In this document: positions 19,939-30,022 of the stretch, piece after piece | Numbering within the stretch: position 1 is the first letter of the stretch | Layout of the letters: the number at the start of each line of letters is the position of its first letter | The notes under the pieces: generated by a model | Seen by the model: only the letters and a program-made list of their open reading frames with translations | What the model was told of the DNA's origin: nothing | Databases searched by the model: none | Translations under genes and position numbers: made by a program | DNA from: Rosa chinensis | Taxonomy: Eukaryota > Streptophyta > Magnoliopsida > Rosales > Rosaceae | NCBI RefSeq assembly: GCF_002994745.2 | Contig: NC_037094.1 | Span: forward strand, 21,987,001-22,051,000 | Reading direction: 5' to 3' | DNA: 64,000 bases

Positions 19939-20650
19939 CTGCAACAGAGTAAAGGCAGTCAGACTGTTTCATGAACACATTACAAATCGAAACTGCCATA
20001 ACTTAAAGGAACCGTATATTGAGATCCAAGTTCTTTTGTAATATAAGTACCAAGAAGAAGTAGTTGCTTCTCTTTGTTACGGTGCCACTAGACCTTGTGA
20101 ATGGTAAACAAGATTGGTGCTAGCTACTGAATATGTGCTGCTAAATTGATGCAAGTATTTAATGCTTGCTTGCATGAATCTACAACAGAGGCAAACTCCA
20201 AGAAAGAGTAATGACTCACAGTATCAATTCCATCCTTAGAAACAATGAAAACCAATTCCTTCTTCCTCAAGAAGGTCAGCACACACCTGCCACATCACCT
20301 TGAAGCAAGATTCTTAGCCAAAGCCAGGCTAGAACTTCTGATACCAAAAAAAATGTTGTATATGAGTTTGGCAAATTATTGGCAATAATTATTTATGAAA
20401 TTTCAAGTTGAATCTATAGCGGAAAATTTAATGTGCTTGTGGCATGCATATATACTGGGAAGATTTTTCTTAAAGTGATGTATTTCATATTCCATATGCT
20501 TAATCCATGGACCATGTGGACAATGCAACATCATGCCTTTTTAACATGAGATATTTCGATAAAATTGTAAGCAATAACATATGGGCACTTAGGCCAGAAT
20601 TACTAGGAAAAGAGCATAGGCAAGAGTACAACTAGAGAATTATAGCACAT
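19939..20650. other. Non-coding stretch in the degraded gene cluster
   Basis: There is no open frame or repeat of note. It lies between two exon-like pieces on the minus strand and may be old intron or spacer. Confidence 0.5.
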
Positions 20651-20768
20651 ACCTTTGCTTCTAGCTCATTTGCGGTCATCTCAAATTCCGCTAGATCAGC
20701 AATCACCATGTAGCCAACTTGGCCAGAGTTTGTAATCTTTCCCAGTGCAAAATCTATAGTCCCCACTG
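20651..20768 (-). other. Orphan exon-like segment, unidentified
   Basis: On minus, an acceptor (CATTTGCAG) precedes 118 bases open in one frame and ending in AAAG followed by GTATGTG, a strong donor. The predicted peptide contains DFALGKITNSGQVGYMVIAD and FEMTANELEAK. I do not recognise the family. No partner exons are found on either side, so it is either part of a broken gene or a chance match. Confidence 0.4.
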
Positions 20769-22100
20769 CAAATGGAAAAAACAAACAAACTGCATGATAT
20801 CAATTACCTAGCAACATAGTAACAAAATGAAAGTAAAGAAAATGAACAAGAACACAAATGTTACTAATGGATCATATCAACCAAGTTGTATGAACTACCA
20901 TATATAATTTGCATGTCCTAGCTAGTTGATTGCCAACAATATTCTCCTACAAAAATGGAATCATCCTCAGATGACAACAAACAATTTTGATACCATTATT
21001 TCACGTAGCCAATCTCAGGCTCCTACCAAATCCAAAGCATCATGCTACTACTAGCCATTATATTATGCTAACTAATATATTATTGAAAATTGGAGGAGTT
21101 TGTGCAGGTAAGGTTACTGATAGCCATTAGTTGGCTTGAAAGAATCTCCATGGTCATCTGCTTCTGTAGTTTCTCATATCATGTGCTAGCATCAGTGCAT
21201 TCTTAAAGATTCACAAAGTTTCGTTCATTGTTTCTTAAATGTCTGAGTTCTAGCTAGGAAATTGTAAAGTTTAATCACATGCATAATTAAAGTCTGATAC
21301 AGGGAGTAATTCATATCAAGGGTTTGGAGCATGCGTATTCCAGAAAGAAAGAAAAAAAAAGATAGAGAGATACATGGTGAGCAATTTTGTTCCCTTCTGA
21401 ATGATCTAATCACATAGTTTAAGGATGAATTCAATTTTATTCTCTTTTTCCTTGTATTAGCAATTTCGGAGTATTAAAATCAACGTCAATGCTTTGTGTG
21501 CTGTAACCACTAGTTCCACCGAAAAAGAGTGCATGGGCTATACATATTTCTGACTCCCAATGCATATATCACTTCGAATGTAACTATTAGTGCTTATAGT
21601 GTAAAGTGACAGGGCCATTGTTCAAATCTGGAATAACAGTCGCTAGGCTGAAAATGTGAAACTAGCCCTTAATGCACCTCAAAATAGGCCATAATTAATT
21701 GTACATGACGTACATGGTTACAAAGTATCAGATTCTAATGCAGTAACGAACAAGATCGACTTCAATTATGAAATTGCAGAGTTGAGATACTCATAGACTT
21801 CAATGCATAGGTATTTAAATAGATCGAGGGTGCTCCTGTCCTTGGAACCTTTTTCTAACATTTAAGAGGAAGAACCAGTTTTCAAGAGGACCCTATTAAA
21901 GTGAGGTACGTTTCAATGTTGTATTGATTTTACTAAACAGGTCTCTGAAATATGTAGGATTAAGTTGGAATAAACCTTAAGACACACTGTTATTCTGAAA
22001 CAACTTCGCATACAGTACAACAGCATCACCATAGAGATAGTTTTACTAGTTTAGAGGTTAGAAAACTTAGAAAAGAAAAAGATACTAAGAAGATAACATA
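20769..22100. other. Non-coding stretch
   Basis: No gene is seen. The part near 21690-21850 resembles 16560-16625 and 18370-18460 in order and wording (GTACATGAC..., TCTAATGCAGTAACGA, GTTGAGATACT), supporting an old duplication of the gene-cluster spacer. Confidence 0.5.
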
Positions 22101-22112
22101 CGAACTTACAGA

Positions 22113-22190
22113 TGGATCAGTATTGATGAAGACAGATACTTGTTGGAGACAGGCCTGCACCATCCTCTAAACAGCCTCATACCCAAACCT
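22113..22190 (-). pseudogene. Last-exon fragment resembling homocysteine S-methyltransferase (copy B)
   Basis: The minus strand reads GMRLFRGWCRPVSNKYL after an acceptor-like TTTTTCAG, parallel to copy A (GMSLFRGCCRI) and copy C (GASLFGGCCRTTPNT). The first of the paired zinc cysteines is replaced by W. It is a short, decayed relic just downstream of the TNL gene on the same strand. Confidence 0.4.
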
Positions 22191-22357
22191 GAAAAATGTC
22201 GTAATCTTGATTAGCTCTGGCACTCTGAAGCTTCAAGTGTAATAAATATCATGTTATTGTCTCAACTTTGGTTGCAGAGACAAAGACAGCAACTGGTCTT
22301 CATCACCTTCAACTGCGCCACGAGAACTCAGTTGGTGTTGTCGTTTTGTAAGAATCA

Positions 22358-25300
22358 TTAGCGTCGGTTCCCATGACAGAGAAAGCCATGACAACTCAAC
22401 CGGTGATGCCATCGATGGTTCTTTCGCGGTGCGGTGTCGTTCGGAGTTTTGGAAGGAGTTAGTTCCTCTTGGTGATGATCTTCGATTGACGGTGACACTG
22501 CAGGACTTGACAAATTCGACAATGTCTCCAGTAATTCACAACCCCTTGTCTCTATGAGAACTCTTGGTGGAAGCTCCGGAATTTCTCGGAGTCTCTTGCA
22601 ACCCCACAAGTTAAGCCCCCACAAGTTGACAAATTTGGTGAAGCAAGCAGGAAGAGTGATAAAGTTGTTATTTGACAGATCAAGGAAGTGTAATGTTTCC
22701 CAGCAATCAAGAGTCATGAGGAAATCACAATCTGATAATAAAATGCATCCTCTGATATTGAACCAACGTAGCTTGGGCAGTGATAATGGGCAACCATCGA
22801 CATTCAATATATTGGTATTTGTTGGAAATCTAACAAGTTTTGAGCATTCACCAAGAGAAAGCCTCTTTAAATTTTGCAACTCATAAATGCTGCACGGTAG
22901 AGTTGTAAAATTTTTGCAATCACTAAGATCCAACACTTCAAGCTCAGGGAGATTTCCAATTGACTTACCCAATTCTCTAATGTCACTACCTCGTAGATAA
23001 AGTTCTCTCAAAGAATCCATCTTTATTGGAATTTCTGGAAATGTAGCAAGTTTTGGGCAATTACTCGCCCTAAGAAACTTTAGATTGTGCAACTTATAAA
23101 TATTATACGGCAAAGATGTTAGATTTTCACAATTTCTTAGTATCAACTCTTCTAGCCCAAAAAGTGTTGTAATGGATGGATGAAATTCTTTAATGCAAGT
23201 GCCTGATAGAACCAATGTTCTCAAGTTAGGGATTCCACTAAAGTCTCGAAGTTTTGTTAGAGATCTACAACCACTTAAATTCATATGTGTTAGCCTTGAA
23301 AAATTATGTATTCCACCGAAGTCTGGGAGTTCTGTTAGGGATCTACAACCGCTTAAATTCATATGTGTTAGCCTTGAAAAATTCTGTATGGCAAAAGAAA
23401 AAGGAAAAGATCAACCAAGTGGAGACAATTATCTATTACTGATATTTAATTTTTAACACAGTTATCTATTACTGATATTTAATTAAAAAAGTCTTGAAAT
23501 GAAATGAATTATTATTTTAAAGTACCTTACGTCCCTCCCATAGTCGTCTAATTCTGCGGCTGTCAGGAATATTGAGCTCTACAAGTTTGTTTGCATAAAA
23601 ATCTGATGGAAAAGATTGCAACGGACTATTAGGCCAATCAACCCACCTCAACTGGTTTGAAAGAAAATCAATATCTCCAGACCAGGATTCATATTTCAAT
23701 TTATGACACACAGAAATAAATCTAAGATTCTTCATTTCTGAGAAGTTTTTAGCATTCAAAGATATCGTAGATGATCGCCACGAGACCTGAATGCCTATAA
23801 CTTTATTTGTTCCCTACAGTAAAAGAAAGCAAGCATATTAGCCTAGCAACATTTATGGTTGCAATTTCTATTCACACAAAAAAAAAAAAAAAGCAGTTTC
23901 TATTGGAAGCACAAGTACTACAAACAGTTTTCTTCAAGGTCTCAATAAGAAATTATATTCAATATAAAATGCTTTCCGAATTGAAAAATACAAAACATCA
24001 TTAATATACTTACTGCATTATTTGTTACAATGTGGTCGAAATCTTCTTCACTCCACACTCTGCTGCGTTCCCCGGGTTCATCAGGAGACTCTTGATATAC
24101 TATGTCTTTACCCATTTCTTCTATCAAGTCATGCATCCAAATCCTAACACCATTCCAAGTCTCATCTTTATCAATTCTTATTAAGGCCTTTTCTTGGAGT
24201 TGTGCAATACCATTCGCTGATTTGATGTCGTAGCAAGCTTCTAGTATTGGTTTCACACTATCTACTTGCTGCCCTTTAAAGAAACAAGCAATATCAAGAA
24301 AATATCCTTTTAAATCTACTCCCAAAGCATCATAACTTATTTTGAGAACGTCTCTAATTTTTTTGTGGGGATCTTCTCCCCTACAACTATTTAATGTAGC
24401 TTCCCACTCCTCTCTGCTTCTACGAAATAGATGAGAGCCTAAAACTATCAAAGCTAATGGAAGGCCCTGGGCATAGTGTACTGCACATTGTGCAAGTTCC
24501 AAATAATCTCTTGGAGGTCCATTTCTTCTGAATGCATGCAAGCTAAACAACTCCAAAGCATGAGGATCATTTAACATCTTGACCTCGTATACTTCATCAA
24601 CTTTATGAGCAGTTAGACAACGTTTATCTCTTGTCGTTATGAGAATTCTACTACCCCTGCCAAAACAATCAAGGGATGGAACTAAGTTCTGTAATTGGCT
24701 AGAATGACTCACGTCATCAAGGATTAAGAGAACTTTTTTATTTCGGATCCTTGTCTTTAACAAACCGACTCCTTTATCAACATTGTGCATCTTCAAAGTT
24801 GAGTCTCCTAAAATATCAAACAAAAGTGTCTCTTGCAGTTGGACTAGGGCGTTTGATCTAACATTTGCCAAAAAACAACTACATGCAAACATATGGCGAA
24901 TTGAGTTAAATACATCTTTTGCAATTGTGGTTTTTCCTATTCCTCCGGGCCCCCAAATGCCAACCATGCGAACAATATTTTCCTCATTATTTTCCTCAAT
25001 ATTTTCCTCGGCAAGTAAAAGTCTGATGACATCTTGTCTACAAGACTCTAATCCAATTGGATGTTCAGTAACGTGCAACTCACATGAAGGGTTCACTACT
25101 CGGGCGGACAACTCCCCAATAATCTTCTTGATAAATTTACTCTCGGACCTATGATTTTAAAAGCATATATACGAAATCACATAAATATAAGATAAATGGT
25201 GTCTTAAAAAAATATATAAAATAGGCTAATTAACTAACTAGCTAGTGGGGGGTTAGAGACATACTGGCCATCATTGAAAGGCCATCCAGACAAATCTGCT

Positions 25301-25782
25301 GCTTCCTTGAGAGCTGCCTTCCATTTGTCCATGCTATCCTTGTATTTGCATTGATCAAGCGTAGCAAATGCCTCACCGAAAGCACCACTTTGGTGTCTTA
25401 CGTCTGAGGGATCAACCTTGTAAAATACAGGTCTAACCTCCTGTCCTTTGGATTTTCTGCATTCAAGTATCTTGACTAGCTCATCTAAGCACCACCTTGA
25501 CGAAGCATAATTTTGAGAGAAGACAATGATTGAAACTCTGGACTCCTCAATTGCTTTGACAAGAGCCGCTGATATTTCTTCTCCTCTAGGAAGCTCATCA
25601 TCTATGAAGGTTTTAATTCCCCTGTCATCCAAAGCAGTGTGCAGATGATCTGTAAAACTAGAACGCGTATCCTCGCCTCGAAAACTTAGGAACACCTCGT
25701 ATGTGTAATGATTTTGGTCAGCAGAAGAAAGAGGGAGAGAAGAAGATGAAGAACTGGCTGCTTCATTGGTGAGAGAAGTCAT
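22358..25782 (-). CDS. TIR-NBS-LRR (TNL) disease-resistance protein, four exons
   Basis: Exons read 25782-25265, 25148-24014, 23813-23526 and 23383-22358; all joins are GT-AG and keep frame, giving 2967 bases, 988 residues. Exon 1 is the TIR domain (YEVFLSFRGEDTRSSFTDHL, catalytic Glu in SRWCLDEL), which in TNLs makes NAD-derived signals. Exon 2 is NB-ARC: P-loop GPGGIGKTT near residue 240, FLANVR, kinase-2 LLILDDV, GSRILITTRD, GLPLAL, FLDIACFF and a canonical MHD. Exons 3 and 4 carry about ten LRRs, the first duplicated in tandem (78 bp at the start of exon 4). The C-terminal post-LRR (C-JID) domain is absent: the protein ends about 80 residues after the LRRs. No stops are present, so it may be functional or recently truncated. 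Confidence 0.92.
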
Positions 25783-26470
25783 ATTCCGCTTGCTTTGCTC
25801 GATCTGTTGAATGTTGCCTTCCTAGAGTGCTTTTGCATTGTAGGTCTGGCTTCTGAGATCTCAACTCTCAAGTAGATAGCTTCTTGGTGCCTGCTGTAAT
25901 GTGAATGTGAGGTTGAAAATGGACTACTCTATGAGCCTTGCTCTTCTTTCTTTGCAATTTCTCTGTGAGTGTACACTCACGATCGAGGCGCACTTGCCAA
26001 GAAGTTCCTCTTTTCATTTTGTCTTTTCGGACTTGGACTAAATTATCTTGGAAGACTTTTTGTTTCTTTTTCTCTTTCTTAATTATTTCAGAGGCGATGA
26101 CTTTGAAGACTTTAAAAATCAATACTTCGATGCTTGACAGAACAAGGAAATTATCTAGTCTAATGCTTACACTTTGTTTGGGTTCGATGTATTTTCTATG
26201 GAGGAAATTACATTTAATCTTGAAGGACACTAAGGAATTCTCGTGAAATTTAACTTCGAAATGTAACAAAAACACTGTTATTCGATGTGAAACAACCTCA
26301 CCATTCACCATACAGCAGCAGCACCATGGTGATAGTAATTTGCTACTTCCTTGGAGTTACAAAACAAGGAAATGAAAAAGACACATGCCCTTATTCTTAG
26401 CAACGGTTACAAGTATTTACATCTCACTTTCAGAACTCAACTAAGCGTGGTTAACTGCAGAAAAGGCTTG
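25783..26470. other. Upstream region of the TNL gene
   Basis: This is the probable 5' leader and promoter of the minus-strand TNL gene. I see no clear single TATA box that I would assign. Small open frames here lack any recognisable domain. Confidence 0.5.
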
Positions 26471-26614
26471 TTAGAAACTAGAAAGAGCCTTAGATATTGC
26501 CCTTATGGTATTTGGAGTAGTTCTGCAGCAGCCTCCAAACAGGGAAGCCCCAGCCTCACGCCACTTCTCCATGACTGTTTCTGCAAACTCTTCATTAACC
26601 CGCCCGCCCGATGG
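26471..26614 (-). pseudogene. Last exon of homocysteine S-methyltransferase, orphan (copy C)
   Basis: The acceptor CCATTGCAG is followed by 144 bases open to TAA. They encode NEEFAETVMEKWREAGASLF and GGCCRTTPNTIRAISKAL, the conserved C-terminus of plant HMT enzymes (homocysteine plus S-methylmethionine to methionine). The GGCC cysteines are zinc ligands. It is the best preserved of three copies. No upstream HMT exons are found to the right, where transposon sequence begins near 26663, so the gene seems to be cut and this exon left behind. Confidence 0.75.
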
Positions 26615-27029
26615 CTGCAATGGAAAGCACATGCAGTCAAGGCTTTTTCACAAACATGTTAGTACCAGTGGCGGACGCAGCATAGAACGAGTGGGGGATG
26701 TGGCACCCAATGAAATTTTGGCTTTTATTAAATGTGGTTCGCTTCGTTCGCCCCCGTGACTTCATTCATTTTCTTTCTTTCATTAGGGGTTGACACCTGT
26801 CTTCACATCTTACACATACGTATATAATTCTAAATTCTGTACAGAATAATTGATAAGAATGGCAATAGTCTCCAGGTACGTGTAATGTAAGTAGACTTGA
26901 CGATGACAATTTGACCCCACAATATTAAACAAAGAACAAGAACATTCAATAGAACCGCACAATGTCAGTCTCTCACCCAACCATTCTTTTCTTATTAAAC
27001 ACTGCGTTCTTAGCACCAAATTTGTGGAA
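26615..27029. other. Spacer with a transposon-like end
   Basis: No gene is seen. The phrase CAGTGGCGGACGCAG near 26666 resembles the start of common plant DNA transposons and MITEs, but I find no matching inverted end within reach. Confidence 0.35.
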
Positions 27030-28532
27030 GGGAAAAATGCACCAACAGTATCCGGACACTGTGAGGACTGTCAAAATGATACATAAACTTACAAAGTTAT
27101 CAATGTGATACCTGAACTCATATTTTCGTATCAACGTAGTACCTACGACCAAATTCCGTCACGGATCCGTTAAATTTTGCACGTGCAACGCACGTGAGGC
27201 CGAAAATGAGGGCAAAAAGACCGATTTACCCTCAATTTTTTTTTTCTTTCTTTCTTTCTTTCTTCTTTTTTATTTATTTCTTTCTTTCTTCTTTTTTATT
27301 TCTTTCTTTCTTCTTCTTCTTCTTCGGAGTTCTTCCCCGACGGCGCTAGTACGCCTTATTGTTGGATTGGTGTTGTGCTTGGGTTCTATGTGCTAGGTTC
27401 AGTGTTCAATTCATGGTGTTGAGGGCTCCAATGGCGGCCTGGAGAGGTTGTTTCGTTGTGGGAGATGAAGGTAAGTGGGTCGAAGGGCTGAGAGGAGTAT
27501 GGGATCAGATCGGATCGCCATGGCTGCCGGAGTGGTTGTTTCGTTGTGGGAGATGAAGGTAAGTGAGTCGAAGGGCTGAGAGGAGTATGGGATCAGATCG
27601 GATCGCCATGGCTGCCGGAGTGGGATCTGGTTGCCGGTTCAATTGGGTTTGGAGACGGTAACGCACCGGGGGTGACGTTTGGTGGGGGTGGCTCTAGATT
27701 GGGTTCAGTGGGCGTTCGATTAAGGCGGTGGCGGCTTGCAGTGACGGCGGTGGCATTACCAATGGTTTGGACATGTTGCTGTTTCAATCTTCCATGGCCG
27801 CTGCTGTTGGGTCTGGCTACTGTTTCGATCTGGTATGCGGATTGTTGGAGAGAGACGCTCCAGATCGAGTTGGGTGGGCGGTGTTGGTGGTGGTGCACTG
27901 GCGGTGGCTGTTCAAGAGCGGTGGCGACCTGTGGAGGCGGCAGCAACGATAACAAAGAATGGAGGTGTTGAAGAGGTCATCGATCTCGCGGCGGAAGCTG
28001 ATAGGGCAGCAGGTCTCCTCCTGGATCCAATGCTTGACCGCTTCTTCGGGGCGCGGACCTTGTGGTCCTCGCCGCAGCTGCTGGTATTGCCACCAATTGA
28101 GGCAGACTGCCACCAATCAAGAACATGAACAATTGAGAATATGAACATGAAGAAATGTTAGGTTCATACTTATTGGATTGGGATTTTGATCATGAAAAAA
28201 TTTTGCTTTTTTGCTGGGTTTGAGAAGATGAACATGAAAAAATGTAATCATCTTTTATTACATTGATGGTTGCGGTGGTGTTGGCGAGGAGAGAAGGAGA
28301 GTGAGAGGAGAGAGAGAAGAAATAAGAAATTTCTTCTGTTTTTTTTTTTTTAATAAAAATGTGTAAAAAGACAATTTTACCCTTAAATTTAACGGATCCT
28401 TGACGGAATTTGGTCGTAGGTACTACGTTGATACGAAAATATGAGTCCAGGTATCACATTGATAACTTTGTATGTTCAGGTATCATTTTGACAGTCTTCA
28501 CAGTGTCCGGACACTGTTGGTGCATTTTTCCC
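27030..28532. mobile_element. TIR element, Mutator-like, candidate Pack-MULE
   Basis: Terminal inverted repeats of about 148 bp (27030-27177 and 28385-28532) start GGGAAAAATGCACCAACAGT. Flanks TTTGTGGAA and TGTGTGGAT agree at 7 of 9 positions, like a decayed 9-bp target duplication. Inside, 27340-28110 is clearly GC-richer than the TIRs and the genome around it, and carries an 88-bp direct repeat (27446 and 27534). It has no transposase. The GC-rich cargo looks like captured gene sequence, but I cannot identify its source. Confidence 0.75.
27446..27621. repeat. 88-bp direct duplication in the TIR element
   Basis: The two units begin GGTTGTTTCGTTGTGGGAGA at 27446 and 27534 and differ at very few positions (GTGGGTCG against GTGAGTCG). 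The near-identity points to a recent duplication within the element. Confidence 0.85.
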
Positions 28533-28541
28533 TGTGTGGAT

Positions 28542-29590
28542 TGATGCAGTGATATTATAGATATATTGAGTAGGATTGTCTGGGGAGGATTGTATGTACC
28601 GACAGTGTAAGTATACTGTCGGCTATTTTAATCTTTAAAAAAATAACAGCCACTCATCTAATCCACTCCTTTATATATTTTAATATCAAAAAAATTACAT
28701 TCATTCATATTGCAAGTACCCATGCACTGACGCGGTGCATGGAATACACTCCCGATTGAGTAAATGCTTTTACTTCCGGAGATGTGTATTAATTAGAAAT
28801 CTTATATAATTAAGCCAATTTTCAGGGAGAATGGTTAAATTTTTGAACTACTTATTTTACCCATGGTTCATTAAAAACTCTATAATTTATAATCTAACAC
28901 ATAAAGGATATATTGGTAATTGAAAATATTGGAAACACAAAAAAAAAAGAAAAAAAAAAGAAGCAAAACCTAACGTGGGAGGTGAGAGTGAGGGAGTGGG
29001 ATAGCATTGTCCAAGGAGTGGGATTTATAACTGCAATAGTCCAAAGAAAAAAAAAATTATTTCTACAAAATATTACTAACAAAAAAACTAAAAAAATTAA
29101 TTTATGCATGCAAATTAAAAATTAATTAGGATAAAATAGGAAACAACATCTCTAATATAAACTGAGAAATTTCCCCAAATATAGGATTGGATGTTCGTAC
29201 ACATGATTTACAATTTTGTTTTTTAAGAAAATAAGCAAATTGACATGTGCAGAGCACATGTTAAGAGGCTAGTATTATCATTATGCAAAATTTGAAATTT
29301 GTGTTTATCTGTTGTTGTAGTTTTTTTTTTTGTTCATAATTTTTTTTTTGCCCCCGTATATGTTTATTTCTGCGTTGTAGTTACTTCAACATTTTCATCG
29401 TCCAAGGAACAGTTTATTATACACAATTCAAGGAAGATCTGTTTCATATTTTTACCAACAAATGGTACAAGATTCATCATTTGGTATGGGGTGGATCCAG
29501 CCCGGGCTGGGTAGGGCTCAAGCCCCATCGGGCTTTTTGGGCCCAAAAAAAAAAATTAGGTATGTAGTTCTTTCTTTTTTTTAAACTAGG
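28542..29590. other. AT-rich non-coding spacer with small hairpins
   Basis: No gene is seen. Two perfect 8-bp-stem hairpins occur: CCGACAGT/ACTGTCGG near 28599 and CCATGCAC/GTGCATGG near 28720; together they may mark a MITE-like insertion of about 160 bp. Near 29489 a GC-rich phrase (GTGGATCCAGCCCGGGCTGG) resembles an end of a plant DNA transposon. Confidence 0.45.
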
Positions 29591-30022
29591 GGATCCCTTT
29601 TGGTGCATTAACGCACCGATACATTAAAAAAGATCCCATTTGGTGACCAGTACCAACCAGTTGCACCGGTTGTGAGAATTTGAATTTCCCAAGCGCCTCG
29701 ACTGTCGAGCCTACTCACTCCTTTCATCGTCTTCTCCGTCAAGAGGCTCTCACAACTCGATCGTCCTCCATCTCTGGTTTCTCTCTCCCTTTCTCCAAAT
29801 CCGAAATCCCTCCACATCCTCTTCCTAAACCCTAAATCAGAAATCCCTCTTCTCTGGTTCCTCTCACTATTAGAAATCCCTCTTCTCTGGTTCCTCTCAC
29901 TCTCTTCCCCCATCTCCGAAATCCCTAAGAAATCCCTCAAATCCCTAACCCTCATCCCTAACCGTCATTCTTCTCTCGTTCCTCTCTCTCTTTCTCCATC
30001 TCCGAAATCACTCGGACCAAAC

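Noticed and set aside
27672..28128. Overlapping 60-120 codon frames in the GC-rich MULE interior
   Set aside because: Frames are open on both strands because GC-rich DNA has few stops. I cannot tell a true captured frame from chance.
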